From: Pseudohalioglobus lutimaris
Lineage (GTDB): Bacteria > Pseudomonadota > Gammaproteobacteria > Pseudomonadales > Halieaceae
DNA: 64,000 nt
Reading direction: 5' to 3'
Assembly: GCF_002866825.1 (NCBI RefSeq)
Contig: NZ_PKUS01000025.1
Coordinates: 1 to 64,000 of the forward strand
Shown here: positions 56,063 through 64,000 of the stretch, one piece after another
Numbering within the stretch: position 1 is the first letter of the stretch
Layout of the letters: every line of letters starts with the position of its first letter
Position numbers and translations under genes: made by a program
Notes under the pieces: model-generated
Seen by the model: the letters and a program-made list of their open reading frames with translations, nothing else
What the model was told of the DNA's origin: nothing
Database searches by the model: none

Positions 56063-56227
56063 CCGGGGTCTGTCAGCACCCGCAGCGCGCCGCCCGATTC
56101 TCCCCTGCGTCCTGTCCTGTAAGCGATCGAAGCGGTCCATTGAGCCAGAACAAGGTTGCACGCGTTTGTGCTGGCGCGGTGGTCGGGAGCCGCTATCCTA
56201 GGGCCAGGAATTAATAAGTGAGTCGCC

Positions 56228-57937
56228 ATGAAGCAAACTGAGTTGAGCATAGCCATTACCGGCGCTGGCGGCGCCGGGGTGATATCCGTCGGCGAACTTT
56301 TGCTGCAGGCCTGGGCCCGTGAGGGCGGGCGGGGACTGCTGCGCAAGGCCTTCGGTCCGCAAATACGTGGCGGCGAGTCTGCGGCCCTGCTCAAGCTGAC
56401 AGAGTCTGAACGCTACACGGCGGCCAGTGCCTACCAGGTGTTGTTGGCGTTCGACTGGAATAACTACACGCGCTTTGGCGACGAGATCAAACTGGCACCG
56501 GGCGTTATCGTGTTCTGTGAGGACGCCGGTGACGTCCCGGAGAGTGTGCTCGCTGCAGAACCCACTCTGGTGCGCCTGCCGATGAAGCAGCTCGCGGAGG
56601 CCGCCCATGACGACGGACGGGTGAATATGCTTGCCCTGGGGTTGCTCGGTCAGTTGATGGGGCTTGGCGAAGGCAGCCTGGTGGAGCTGGCGCTACAGAA
56701 GCTGGCGCACAAACCTGCTGCCTATCAAGAGGCCGCTGAGGCCTGCATTGCGGCGGGTTGCGCGCAGCAACTGGATTGCAGTGTACAGGTGCCTGCCCCG
56801 GGTGTACCGGGAGGCTGGTATATCAGCGGCAACCAGGCCGCCGGGTTGGGGGCACTGGAGGCGGGCATCCGCTTCGTCGCCGCCTATCCCATAACGCCTG
56901 CCTCAGACGTGCTGGAATGGATGGCCGGTGGACTGGAGCAATTGGGTGGCAACCTGGTGCAGGCCGAGGATGAACTGGCAGCCATCAATATGACTATCGG
57001 GGCGGCGTTTGGCGGTGTTCCTTCTTTTACCGCGACCTCCGGCCCCGGACTCGCATTGATGACAGAAAGCATCGGGCTTGCCGTGGCCAGTGAGACACCA
57101 ATAACGGTGCTTAACGTGATGCGCGGTGGCCCCTCTACCGGTATCCCCACCAAGTCTGAGCAGAGCGATCTGAATATTGCACTCCACGGCCTGCACGGCG
57201 ACGCGCCGCACCTGGTGCTGGCGCCGCTGGATATCGCTGATTGCGTGTATACCAGCGCCTGGGCGGTGCAACTGGCGCAGCATTTACAAACGGCGGCAAT
57301 CGTACTTTCCGACCAGTTTATCGGCCAGTCCACGGCGGTGATCACCGAGCCGGTTCGTTGCGCCCCACTGGCGCCACCTGTGTCCTGTGAGGGCGGCGAC
57401 AACGACTACCTGCGTTACCGCCTGACCGACTCTGGCGTTTCCACCATGGCCGTGCCGGGAGACCCCGGTCTGCGCTTCACTGCGGATGGTCTTGAGCACA
57501 ATGAGCAGGGAACGCCCTCGGCACGCGATGACGACCATCAGCAGCAGTTGGCCAAGCGAGCGCGCAAACTGAACGCGCATGACTATGGTGATGACTGGGC
57601 CAGGATAGACGGTGAGGGGTCGCTGGGCCTGGTCTGTTTCGGCTCGGCATCGGCCGCGGTGGCTGAGGCCGCCGAGTTGCTCGCTGAGCAGGGAGTGGCG
57701 TGTCGCACGGTGTCGCTGCGCCTACTGGCGCCCCTGCAGCATGGTAGCCTGACAGCGGCACTGGCCGACTGCGAGCGCGTTCTGGTTGTCGAGCAGAACC
57801 ACGGTGGCCAGCTCTATCGTTACCTGCGTGGGCAGATGGATTTCACGCAGCCTTTACACAGTTATGCCCGGCCCGGGCCAGTGCCGCTCAGCGGTGCTGC
57901 GATAGTGGCCGCCCTCGCGGAGGTAAGCCCAGCATGA
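56228..57937 (+). CDS. korA: 2-oxoacid:acceptor oxidoreductase, fused gamma-alpha subunit
   Basis: A 569-residue protein. Residues 1-190 form the gamma domain (ITGAGGAGVISVGELL, PQIRGGESAA). Residues 195-569 form the alpha domain (YITPASDVLEW pattern, TSGPGLALMTE, RGGPSTGIPTKSEQSDL). With KorB it oxidises a 2-oxoacid to acyl-CoA with ferredoxin as acceptor. The stop overlaps the KorB start (ATGA). Whether the substrate is 2-oxoglutarate or pyruvate is not settled. Confidence 0.88.
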   Translation: MKQTELSIAITGAGGAGVISVGELLLQAWAREGGRGLLRKAFGPQIRGGESAALLKLTESERYTAASAYQVLLAFDWNNYTRFGDEIKLAPGVIVFCEDAGDVPESVLAAEPTLVRLPMKQLAEAAHDDGRVNMLALGLLGQLMGLGEGSLVELALQKLAHKPAAYQEAAEACIAAGCAQQLDCSVQVPAPGVPGGWYISGNQAAGLGALEAGIRFVAAYPITPASDVLEWMAGGLEQLGGNLVQAEDELAAINMTIGAAFGGVPSFTATSGPGLALMTESIGLAVASETPITVLNVMRGGPSTGIPTKSEQSDLNIALHGLHGDAPHLVLAPLDIADCVYTSAWAVQLAQHLQTAAIVLSDQFIGQSTAVITEPVRCAPLAPPVSCEGGDNDYLRYRLTDSGVSTMAVPGDPGLRFTADGLEHNEQGTPSARDDDHQQQLAKRARKLNAHDYGDDWARIDGEGSLGLVCFGSASAAVAEAAELLAEQGVACRTVSLRLLAPLQHGSLTAALADCERVLVVEQNHGGQLYRYLRGQMDFTQPLHSYARPGPVPLSGAAIVAALAEVSPA

Positions 57938-58758
57938 ACGAGCCGATTAAACTCAAAGCAAAAGACTACAAGTCCTCGGTAAAGCCGATCTGGTGTCCGG
58001 GCTGTGGTCATTTCTCAGTGCTCAACGCGCTCACCAAGGCGTTCGCTGGCCTGGGTATCGACAAGGACGATACGGTACTCGTCTCGGGTATCGGTTGCTC
58101 CTCGCGCCTGCCGGCCTATGTGGACAGCTACGGCTTTCATGGCGTGCACGGGCGCGGCCTGGCAATCGCCCAGGGCTTGAAGGTGGCGCGCCCCGACCTG
58201 ACCGTCATCGCCATGGGCGGCGATGGCGACGGTTTTTCCATCGGCGGCAATCATTTTCTGCATGCCTGTCGGCGCAACGTGAACATGACCTACATCGCCA
58301 TGGATAACGAGGTCTATGGCATGACCAAGGGCCAGGCGTCACCGACCACACCAGCGGACTGGGATCACAGTAAGTTGACTCCCCATGGGCCCGGTGTGCG
58401 CCCGTTCAAACCTGCCGCACTGGCACTGGCCTCCGGTGCGCCCTGGATAGCGCGCGGTTACTCAGGCAACCCCAACCAGATGGCCAGGTTGATTGCTGCG
58501 GCTATCGAGCATCCTGGCTTCAGCTTTGTGCACGTGTTGTCGCAATGCATTACCTTCTGCCCGGAACAGACAGACTGGAAAGCGGTAGTGCACGAGCGCG
58601 AGGAGGAGGCCCTGGTGGACGCAGATGAAGCGGCTCAGCTGTTCCTGCATGAGGACGGCTTTCAAACGGGCGTGTTATACAATGCGCAACGAGCGACCTG
58701 GCCGCCCTCAGTGCCCGAGCCGCAGTCGACAGACATCACCCGGGGATTCAGCGTATGA
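57934..58758 (+). CDS. korB: 2-oxoacid:ferredoxin oxidoreductase beta subunit
   Basis: A 274-residue thiamine-binding subunit: WCPGCGHFSVLNAL near residue 15 gives two cluster cysteines, GIGCSSRLPAY a third, SQCITFCPEQ a fourth. The thiamine diphosphate motif is GGDGDGFSIGGNHFLH. Works with KorA. No ferredoxin gene is nearby. Confidence 0.9.
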   Translation: MNEPIKLKAKDYKSSVKPIWCPGCGHFSVLNALTKAFAGLGIDKDDTVLVSGIGCSSRLPAYVDSYGFHGVHGRGLAIAQGLKVARPDLTVIAMGGDGDGFSIGGNHFLHACRRNVNMTYIAMDNEVYGMTKGQASPTTPADWDHSKLTPHGPGVRPFKPAALALASGAPWIARGYSGNPNQMARLIAAAIEHPGFSFVHVLSQCITFCPEQTDWKAVVHEREEEALVDADEAAQLFLHEDGFQTGVLYNAQRATWPPSVPEPQSTDITRGFSV

Positions 58759-59264
58759 GCACACAACCACTGGCAGATTTTCTGGCCCACTCCGTGGAGT
58801 TGGAGTCCGAGGCGCGAGAGCGCTACCTGGAGCTCGCTGAGTCCATGGCGGCACACCACAATGACGCTGTTAGCGAATTTTTTTTACGCATGGCGGAGGA
58901 GTCCCGCTTGCACCTGGAAGAGGTGGGGGGGATTGCCAAAGACCATGATTTGCCAGAACTCAAAGCCTGGGAGTTCCAGTGGCCGGACGAGGAGTCTCCC
59001 GAGACGACCAGTTACGAGGCGGTGCACTATCGCATGAGCCTGCGCGAGGCCATGTTGCTGGCGCTGGACAACGAGCGTGCAGCGGAGAAATTCTATGCTT
59101 CTTTTGCACGTAGCAGCAGCGACGAAAATACGCGCAAGCTGGCTGCGCAGTTTGCCGCCGAAGAAGCCTCCCACGCCGCGCAGCTGGTGAAAAAGCTGGG
59201 CGCATTGCCTGCGGATAGTGGGCAGCACCTGGAGGAAGATGACGATCCGCATATGCCGGAGTAG
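58755..59264 (+). CDS. Ferritin-like/rubrerythrin-type protein coupled to korB
   Basis: A 169-residue four-helix protein with diiron ligand patterns: ELESEARERY near residue 15, MAEESRLHLEE (ExxH) near residue 47, LDNERAAEKFY near residue 100, and AEEASHAAQL (ExxH) near residue 137. No rubredoxin cysteines. Stop-start overlap with korB (ATGA) and a following hairpin make it the last gene of a korAB operon. It may protect the oxygen-sensitive cluster enzyme. Confidence 0.82.
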   Translation: MSTQPLADFLAHSVELESEARERYLELAESMAAHHNDAVSEFFLRMAEESRLHLEEVGGIAKDHDLPELKAWEFQWPDEESPETTSYEAVHYRMSLREAMLLALDNERAAEKFYASFARSSSDENTRKLAAQFAAEEASHAAQLVKKLGALPADSGQHLEEDDDPHMPE

Positions 59265-59292
59265 CATCCGCAAGTCCTGAATGTTCCACGCA

Positions 59293-59314
59293 GGCGGCGT
59301 TTCCGTCGCCTTTT
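59293..59314 (+). terminator. Rho-independent terminator after the korAB operon
   Basis: GGCGGCG (59293-59299), loop TTTC, CGTCGCC (59304-59310): a 7-base-pair stem with one G-T pair, followed directly by TTTT and a further pyrimidine-rich tail. It lies about 30 bases past the ferritin-like gene stop. Confidence 0.6.
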
Positions 59315-59477
59315 CCCTCTGTTTTCCGTAAAACTCCAGGTTTATTGAGAACCCGTTCACATCTGTGCCACCGCGTGTTACCAGACACCCGGTTCTGGTC
59401 CTATGCTATTTATCACAAGGCAGTAACACCAATAACAACACAGGACTTTTGCGCCAGGCAGGCGCGAAGGAGGCACC

Positions 59478-59720
59478 ATGCACAATACGGCACACATGAC
59501 ACATGTCACTACCGGGCTAGACACCCGATTGGCGGCGGCAATGATGAGTGAGGCGGTCATCGACCCGGTGACGCTCTCGCAACTGGATGTGAGCTTATTC
59601 AGAAGCCTGCTGAAGATCGGTCATCCGAAAGAGCGCATTTGTTCGGCTCTGGATCTTAGCTACGCTGAGTACGATTGCATTGTCGGCCTGATGGAGTCGG
59701 CGCAGGATAACGCGGAGTAA
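59478..59720 (+). CDS. Small HTH-like protein
   Basis: An 80-residue protein with a very good ribosome site (GAAGGAGG before ATG 59478). The C-terminal half, FRSLLKIGHPKERICSALD followed by LSYAEYDCIVGLME, has the spacing of a helix-turn-helix like sigma region 4. I do not know a family. It lies between two hairpins, so it is probably transcribed alone. Confidence 0.6.
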   Translation: MHNTAHMTHVTTGLDTRLAAAMMSEAVIDPVTLSQLDVSLFRSLLKIGHPKERICSALDLSYAEYDCIVGLMESAQDNAE

Positions 59721-59727
59721 CCCGGCC

Positions 59728-59749
59728 CCGCCTGTTCTCATGCAGGCGG
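59728..59749 (+). terminator. Hairpin after the small HTH-like gene
   Basis: CCGCCTG (59728-59734) and CAGGCGG (59743-59749) form a perfect 7-base-pair stem with an 8-base loop, 7 bases after the stop codon. The trailing sequence CATTGTTTG is only weakly T-rich, so termination is likely but not sure. Confidence 0.5.
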
Positions 59750-59827
59750 CATTGTTTGAGTTCAGTCTTCAGCGAGTCGCCCCTGCACGGAAATTATGAG
59801 TGATTGGCTCGCGAGCCCGGGCCAGCG

Positions 59828-61000
59828 CTAAAGCACCCGAAGCTGGTCGTTGTCACTGCTGATCACAATGTCAGCATAATCACATGCACCCTCCCGGCGC
59901 TGGAAGATACTGTTGGCGATCAGCCATACCTTGACGATCCGCGCCGGCGGTTCGCCCATATAGCGTCGGTAATCCTCATAGAGATTGCGGCGCTCATTCT
60001 GCCACTCGCCCAGGCCGTCTTTCCCGCTGCGCACTACCACGTGATACTCCTTGCCTGCCCAGTTGGGCAGAGGGCAGTCGTAGCCTCTGCCAACGGGTAG
60101 CGCACTGCTCCAGTAGTAGGTAATGTCCCTGCCGTTGTCGAATTCCACTGCCAGGCTCAGGTAATCATGGCTGGGCACACTGTCTTCGCGCAGCGTTGAC
60201 GGCAGTTGATCCACGCACCAGCGCCAGCTTATTGCGCTGGATTCAAGCAAGGGCATGTCAACACGCTGCTGCAGGATGCCCACGTCACCGTGGGTCTTGC
60301 AGCGAATGCAGTTGGCATGTTCCGCATTGCTGTGGCTGCGGTAAATTTCCGCGGGCCCCAGGTGCCATAGGTACTCCCATCCCGGAGGCGCTGTGTCGCC
60401 CTGTTCAAGGCGCTGCACCTCACTGCTGAAGAGGCCATCACTTGTATCCATGTCGCGCAATGCGCGCAGCCCGGTCAGTGCGTCTGCCTGCCAGCGAATC
60501 ACCAGCAGTTTCAGCTGGCCGCTGACACTATCGTATACGGAATCCTCCAGTTTGCGCGTACCGTGGCGGTCGGCCCAGTCATTGGGAAAATAGTTGCCGA
60601 AGAGGAGTTCGCCTTCCCCGGCTGCACGGAAAGAGTGCGAGCAGCGTGTGCCTCGAAAAACTTCACCCTGCGCCCCGACTTTGCACCAGACTTGCAGGGC
60701 CGGGTCCAGGTAGATATCGAGCAGGCGACTGGCATAGGCCCTGCCCTCGACGAAGTAACTCACCTCGTCACCGCTGGCCAGTTGTAGCCCGGACCCGACC
60801 CAGGGTGGCTGACTCGCCGCCAGGTCCAGCCAGTAGTAGTCACGAATCAACCCATCGGGGGCGCGCGATAGCAGGGCCTGTAAGCGCTGGGTAAACGCTT
60901 CCAGGTCGGGGGCGGGCTCTATGTCCGTGCGCAGTCGTCTACCTATTGCGCGTAGCGCCAGTTTCCCGGCCACGCTCAAGTCTGCCCCGACGTTCGCCAT
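59828..61000 (-). CDS. DUF3047-like hypothetical protein
   Basis: A 390-residue protein of unknown function. The C-terminal half shows the DUF3047-like pattern: SAISWRWCVDQLPS, then ITYYWSSALPVG, then HVVVRSGKDGLGEWQNERRN near residue 320 and LYEDYRRYMGEPPARIVKVWLI. The N-terminal half is beta-rich. No signal peptide is evident at ATG 61000. It starts 3 bases after the preceding gene, so they form a pair. Confidence 0.65.
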   Translation of the reverse strand: MANVGADLSVAGKLALRAIGRRLRTDIEPAPDLEAFTQRLQALLSRAPDGLIRDYYWLDLAASQPPWVGSGLQLASGDEVSYFVEGRAYASRLLDIYLDPALQVWCKVGAQGEVFRGTRCSHSFRAAGEGELLFGNYFPNDWADRHGTRKLEDSVYDSVSGQLKLLVIRWQADALTGLRALRDMDTSDGLFSSEVQRLEQGDTAPPGWEYLWHLGPAEIYRSHSNAEHANCIRCKTHGDVGILQQRVDMPLLESSAISWRWCVDQLPSTLREDSVPSHDYLSLAVEFDNGRDITYYWSSALPVGRGYDCPLPNWAGKEYHVVVRSGKDGLGEWQNERRNLYEDYRRYMGEPPARIVKVWLIANSIFQRREGACDYADIVISSDNDQLRVL

Positions 61001-61003
61001 GGC

Positions 61004-61465
61004 CTAGACGTAGGCGCCGTCGAGATCCGCGCCGTATTGGCTCATCCATTCCAGCACCGGCGCCATGTCCTGCTCACGGTACTCATCGCGTATTGCAGTG
61101 ATGCGCCCGTTGGTCACAGTAACCACAGAACGTCCGGGAAAGACGAGCAGTGGGGCGTCACCGCGGCGGTAACTGGCCGTCCAGTTCAGTCGCACTTCTT
61201 CCCCCTCCGGCAGGGTGTGCGGGGTAGGGCCGTCCGTCAGTTCGATAATGCGCTCATCGCAGCGCCGGTCCAGCCCGTCAATGGACTTTTTCATGCCGCG
61301 TAACAAGGCTTCACTGCCGGCAATTGAACAGGCCAGCGGCCCGCCTACCACGTCGTAGCGGGCGTCATCGGCAAAAAATGGCATCAGGCGGGACCAGTCG
61401 TCATCGACATAGGTCTCTTCAAATGCCGCTGCGTAATCCATAAAGACTTGCATGGCCTGGCTCAT
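61004..61465 (-). CDS. SnoaL-like protein
   Basis: A 153-residue NTF2-fold protein (DYAAAFEETYVDDDWSRLMPFFADDARYDV at the start, in the family pattern, here quoted in part as WSRLMPFFADDARYDV). Second such protein in the window, unrelated in sequence to the first. GGAG lies 7 bases before ATG 61465. Function unknown. Confidence 0.72.
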   Translation of the reverse strand: MSQAMQVFMDYAAAFEETYVDDDWSRLMPFFADDARYDVVGGPLACSIAGSEALLRGMKKSIDGLDRRCDERIIELTDGPTPHTLPEGEEVRLNWTASYRRGDAPLLVFPGRSVVTVTNGRITAIRDEYREQDMAPVLEWMSQYGADLDGAYV

Positions 61466-61556
61466 GGGGTGGCTCCAGTATTGGGATGAGGTTTAAAGAT
61501 AGCAGACTTCAACCCTGTGTCCCGTTTCCAGGCAGCTGGCGATTTTCCAGTGTCGA

Positions 61557-61961
61557 TCAGTCGATCAGTTCGCAGAGTCCGTCAAATACCAATTCGTCGT
61601 AGCTGACAATACCAATGACCCGCCCCTTCTCGACGACGGGTGCGCTGGAGAGGCCGAAGCTGTCGAACATGCGCGCGACGTAGCGCACGTCCATATCCGG
61701 TTCCACGGGGATTACCGGCTTGGACATGATCTCGTAGATGTTCACTCGTTCCGGCGCCCGGTCCAGGGCCAGTACGCGCTTGGCGATATCGGAGAGCAGG
61801 ACGATGCCGTAAGCATCGTGCTCGTCGCGTTTTTTGACGATGACCGCGTTGGACTTGATGCTGCGCATGGCTTCCAGCGCCTGCTTCACCGTGGCCATGC
61901 CATCCAGCTCGAGGTGCTTGTCCTGCATGACATCTCTTGCCTTGATTACTTTTCTGTCCAT
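61557..61961 (-). CDS. CBS-domain protein
   Basis: A 134-residue protein of two CBS repeats (MATVKQALEAMRSIKSNAVIV and VEPDMDVRYVARMFDSFGL patterns, abbreviated). CBS pairs bind adenine nucleotides and gate partner proteins. It overlaps the PII-like gene (TAATG) and ends the DUF1538 operon, so it probably regulates transport. Confidence 0.88.
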   Translation of the reverse strand: MDRKVIKARDVMQDKHLELDGMATVKQALEAMRSIKSNAVIVKKRDEHDAYGIVLLSDIAKRVLALDRAPERVNIYEIMSKPVIPVEPDMDVRYVARMFDSFGLSSAPVVEKGRVIGIVSYDELVFDGLCELID

Positions 61962-62311
61962 TACAGCAAATCCTCCACGTCCTGGGATATCTCTTGCGCT
62001 TGGTGCATGATGCCCACCGCGTCCTCCACGTCCAGCTGAAAGGCAATGCCGGTGCCTGGTTTGGCATCCAGCTCGCCTGCAATGTTGATGCGCTCCAGGA
62101 TGTGCCTGGACCGGTGCTGCTCGACCAGGAACAAGATGACGTCACGCTGGGTCTCCAGGGACAGTCCGAAGAAGGTTTTGTTTACCTGCAGGCCTTCTCC
62201 CCTGGCGTTGGTGATAACCGTAGAGCCGGTAGCGCCTGCCTCGCGCGCGGCGTCCATCACCGCATCGGTTTTCTCGTCTTCCACGAACACGATAATCATT
62301 TTGAAGTGCAT
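61961..62311 (-). CDS. PII-like regulatory protein of the DUF1538 operon
   Basis: A 116-residue PII-like protein: MIIVFVEDEKTDAVMDAARE, GATGSTVITNARGEG, and the C-terminal KPGTGIAFQLDVEDAVG. The PII T-loop is short. Sits between the transporter pair and the CBS gene. GAGGAG precedes ATG 62311. Likely a nucleotide- or metabolite-sensing trimer that binds the membrane partner. Confidence 0.85.
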   Translation of the reverse strand: MHFKMIIVFVEDEKTDAVMDAAREAGATGSTVITNARGEGLQVNKTFFGLSLETQRDVILFLVEQHRSRHILERINIAGELDAKPGTGIAFQLDVEDAVGIMHQAQEISQDVEDLL

Positions 62312-62321
62312 GAGCTTCTCC

Positions 62322-63128
62322 TCAGGCGTTGCGTCGCGTTTGTTTATTCCCTCTCTTGGTCATGGCGGTGCGCAGCTCCGAGAGCTGGGCATAGGCCATC
62401 ACCGAGATGATAGGAAACAGGCTGGCGAAGGCGATCAGGCCAAAGCCATCGATTAAAGGATTGCGGCCGGGTACTGTCTCTGACAGCCCCAGTCCCAGGG
62501 CCGCCACCAGTGGCACGGTGACGGTGGAGGTGGTTACCCCGCCGGAGTCATAAGCCAGCGGGATTATTATTTTTGGTGCCACCATTGTCTGCAGTACCAC
62601 CAGGACGTAGCCCGAAATAATGTACCAGTGGATCGGGTCCCCCACCACGATGCGATAGCAGCCCAGTGCGATACCCACGGCCACACCCAGCGCTACGGCA
62701 ATGCGTAACCCCCATATACCTATGGCGCCAGCGGACACCTGGTTTGCCTTTATCGCCACGGCGATCAATGAGGGTTCGGCAATCGTGGTGCTAAAGCCGA
62801 TCATGAAAGCGAAAACATAGACCCAGTAATAGTTCAGCCAGTCGATGTCGGCCGCGGTCTCCCCTGCCTGCAGGGTGCTCTCGATAAACACCGGGTCGGT
62901 GAGTTGTCCCGCCATCAGCCGCCCCAGCGGGAACAGGCACCACTCCAGCCCCAGCAAAAACAGCGACAGGCCGACCAGTACCCAGAGGAAGCCGAAGAGG
63001 ATTTGTCCCAGGTTGGCGGGCTTTTGTCGCAGCACCACGAACTGAAAGCCAAAGATGATCGCGGCGATGGGCAGCACGTCGTTGATCGTGCCCAGCGTGG
63101 TAGTCCAGATGGACTCGAATATATCCAT
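62322..63128 (-). CDS. DUF1538 membrane protein 2 (UmpAB-type)
   Basis: A 268-residue membrane protein with about seven helices and the DUF1538 motifs TTIAEPSLIAVAIKAN near residue 117 and [21 protein letters not shown] near residue 195. A pair of DUF1538 proteins, UmpAB of Halomonas zhaodongensis, was reported as a Na(Li,K)/proton antiporter. Starts with TGATG overlap with its sister. Confidence 0.82.
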   Translation of the reverse strand: MDIFESIWTTTLGTINDVLPIAAIIFGFQFVVLRQKPANLGQILFGFLWVLVGLSLFLLGLEWCLFPLGRLMAGQLTDPVFIESTLQAGETAADIDWLNYYWVYVFAFMIGFSTTIAEPSLIAVAIKANQVSAGAIGIWGLRIAVALGVAVGIALGCYRIVVGDPIHWYIISGYVLVVLQTMVAPKIIIPLAYDSGGVTTSTVTVPLVAALGLGLSETVPGRNPLIDGFGLIAFASLFPIISVMAYAQLSELRTAMTKRGNKQTRRNA

Positions 63129-63862
63129 CAGATCAGCATCCCGTAGGCCATCACAAAGATCATCGGCGTCAGCGAAGCGAAGGCGATCAGGCCGAAGCCG
63201 TCTATCATCGGGTTACGCCCGCGGATAGAAGAGGCCAGCCCCACACCCAACGCGGTCACCAGCGGCACGGTAATGGTCGATGTGGTCACGCCGCCGGAGT
63301 CATAGGCGATGCCAATGATCTCCCGCGGTGCAAACATGGTCATTATGACAACCAGTATGTAACCGCCGATAATCAGCCACTGTACCGGCCAGCCGCGCAG
63401 TATGCGGATGACGCCGATGACTATAGCCAGGCCCACGGAGAAAGCCACCGTGTAGCGCAGGCCGTTGGCATAGTCTTCCCGGGCGTCTTTACTGGAATCG
63501 ATCATGCCGCCATTGGCAGCCACCGTCGCGGCCTCGTCAGCCACGGCAATCAGGGCGGGCTCTGCCACCGTGGTGCCAAAGCCCAGGGCGAAGGCGAAGG
63601 TAATCAACCAGAACAGACTGCCCTTGCGGGCCAGTGCAGTGGCCATGGACTCGCCGATAGGAAACAGTCCCTGCTCCAGGCCGTGTATGAAAAAAGTGAG
63701 GCCCAGCACCACGAAGGCGACACCCAGCAGAATCTGCCCGAGATCCGGGAGGGGCTGCTTGAGCACCGCAAACTGGAAGAACAGAATCACCAGAATAATC
63801 GGCAACAGGTCGCGCAGGCTGCCGAGCATGGAAAACAGTAGCTTATTGAGAGCTTTGGACAC
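63128..63862 (-). CDS. DUF1538 membrane protein 1 (UmpAB-type)
   Basis: A 244-residue sister with matching motifs: [15 protein letters not shown] near residue 95 and [21 protein letters not shown] near residue 185. GTG start at 63862. It opens the four-gene operon. Positions 63863-64000 upstream hold a G-rich run (63904-63910) but no gene I can support. Confidence 0.82.
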   Translation of the reverse strand: MSKALNKLLFSMLGSLRDLLPIILVILFFQFAVLKQPLPDLGQILLGVAFVVLGLTFFIHGLEQGLFPIGESMATALARKGSLFWLITFAFALGFGTTVAEPALIAVADEAATVAANGGMIDSSKDAREDYANGLRYTVAFSVGLAIVIGVIRILRGWPVQWLIIGGYILVVIMTMFAPREIIGIAYDSGGVTTSTITVPLVTALGVGLASSIRGRNPMIDGFGLIAFASLTPMIFVMAYGMLI

Positions 63863-64000
63863 ACGAATCCCTGTACTAATAGCGTACTCAGGTTACCAGT
63901 TTAGGGGGGGAGGGTATTGATCTGGATAAAGATTCAGGCCCGATGGGAGCGTTCCTTGCCCCGCCACCCGCAGCAATTGAATTGCGCCGCGGCGCGTTCG

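Noticed and set aside
1-64000. CRISPR arrays, insertion sequences, integrases, tRNA or rRNA genes
   Set aside because: No regular repeat-spacer series, transposase motifs or structured RNA gene seen; intergenic gaps are too small for rRNA. I cannot run a search, so a small ncRNA may be missed.

Overview
The window looks like a chromosomal segment of a free-living, aerobic, GC-rich marine gammaproteobacterium, possibly of the Halieaceae/OM60-NOR5 type. This placement is an inference from gene content (aryl polyene pigment genes, a Mrp-type antiporter, flavocytochrome c sulfide dehydrogenase, DUF1538 transporters, several exported hydrolases); no rRNA or phylogenetic marker is present. Genes are tightly packed, many with ATGA/GTGA stop-start overlaps, and no gene-free stretch clearly exceeds 300 bases except the one before 17715. 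I saw no tRNA, rRNA, CRISPR array, insertion sequence or phage gene.

Region 1 (83-17404) is a complete aryl polyene (APE) pigment cluster: a divergent phosphopantetheinyl transferase, then 17 genes on the + strand. They encode a ketosynthase-like chain-length partner, acyltransferases, two ACPs, an acyl-ACP ligase fused to a dehydratase domain, a glycosyltransferase, an aromatic amino-acid ammonia-lyase, a thioesterase, a LolA/MMPL/lipoprotein export set, two ketosynthases, a second dehydratase and a ketoreductase. Two coupled genes on the opposite strand (a halogenase-like flavoprotein and a small exported protein) close the locus. The logic is: the lyase makes the aryl acid, the ligase loads it on an ACP, the KS/KR/DH set elongates it to a polyene, and transferases and exporters place it in the outer membrane.

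Region 2 (17715-25665) is a Mrp/Mnh-type cation/proton antiporter operon. Its order (E-F-G-fused DUF4040/MbhE/MrpB-C-D-D'-small-D'') follows the archaeal Mbh membrane module rather than classical mrpABCDEFG. It begins with a translationally coupled Rap1a-like exported protein.

Region 3 (25792-40932) has a winged-helix/TPR regulator and an MFS transporter reading left, divergent from a run reading right: exported ureohydrolase, membrane-anchored parvulin-like protein, HupE/UreJ family membrane protein, OprB-like porin, exported DUF3604 protein, SphA-like outer-membrane protein, AsmA protein, TAXI-type binding protein and a DUF1295 reductase-like protein. The regulator/ureohydrolase gap holds a striking series of TTAAC-type repeats. 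This is the best candidate for an undescribed system: a periplasmic, metal-dependent degradation pathway with its own porin and regulator.

Region 4 (40952-59720) is a mixed metabolic stretch: flavocytochrome c sulfide dehydrogenase, aldo/keto reductase, AGCS symporter, a two-subunit molybdenum hydroxylase, Old Yellow Enzyme, rhodanese, a one-chain PyrD-PyrK type fusion, SelO, a D-aminoacylase-like amidohydrolase, and a 2-oxoacid:ferredoxin oxidoreductase coupled to a ferritin-like protein. Region 5 (59828-63862) carries two hypotheticals and a DUF1538 pair with PII-like and CBS proteins, a UmpAB-type cation antiporter module. With Mrp and the AGCS symporter it points to heavy use of sodium and proton gradients.
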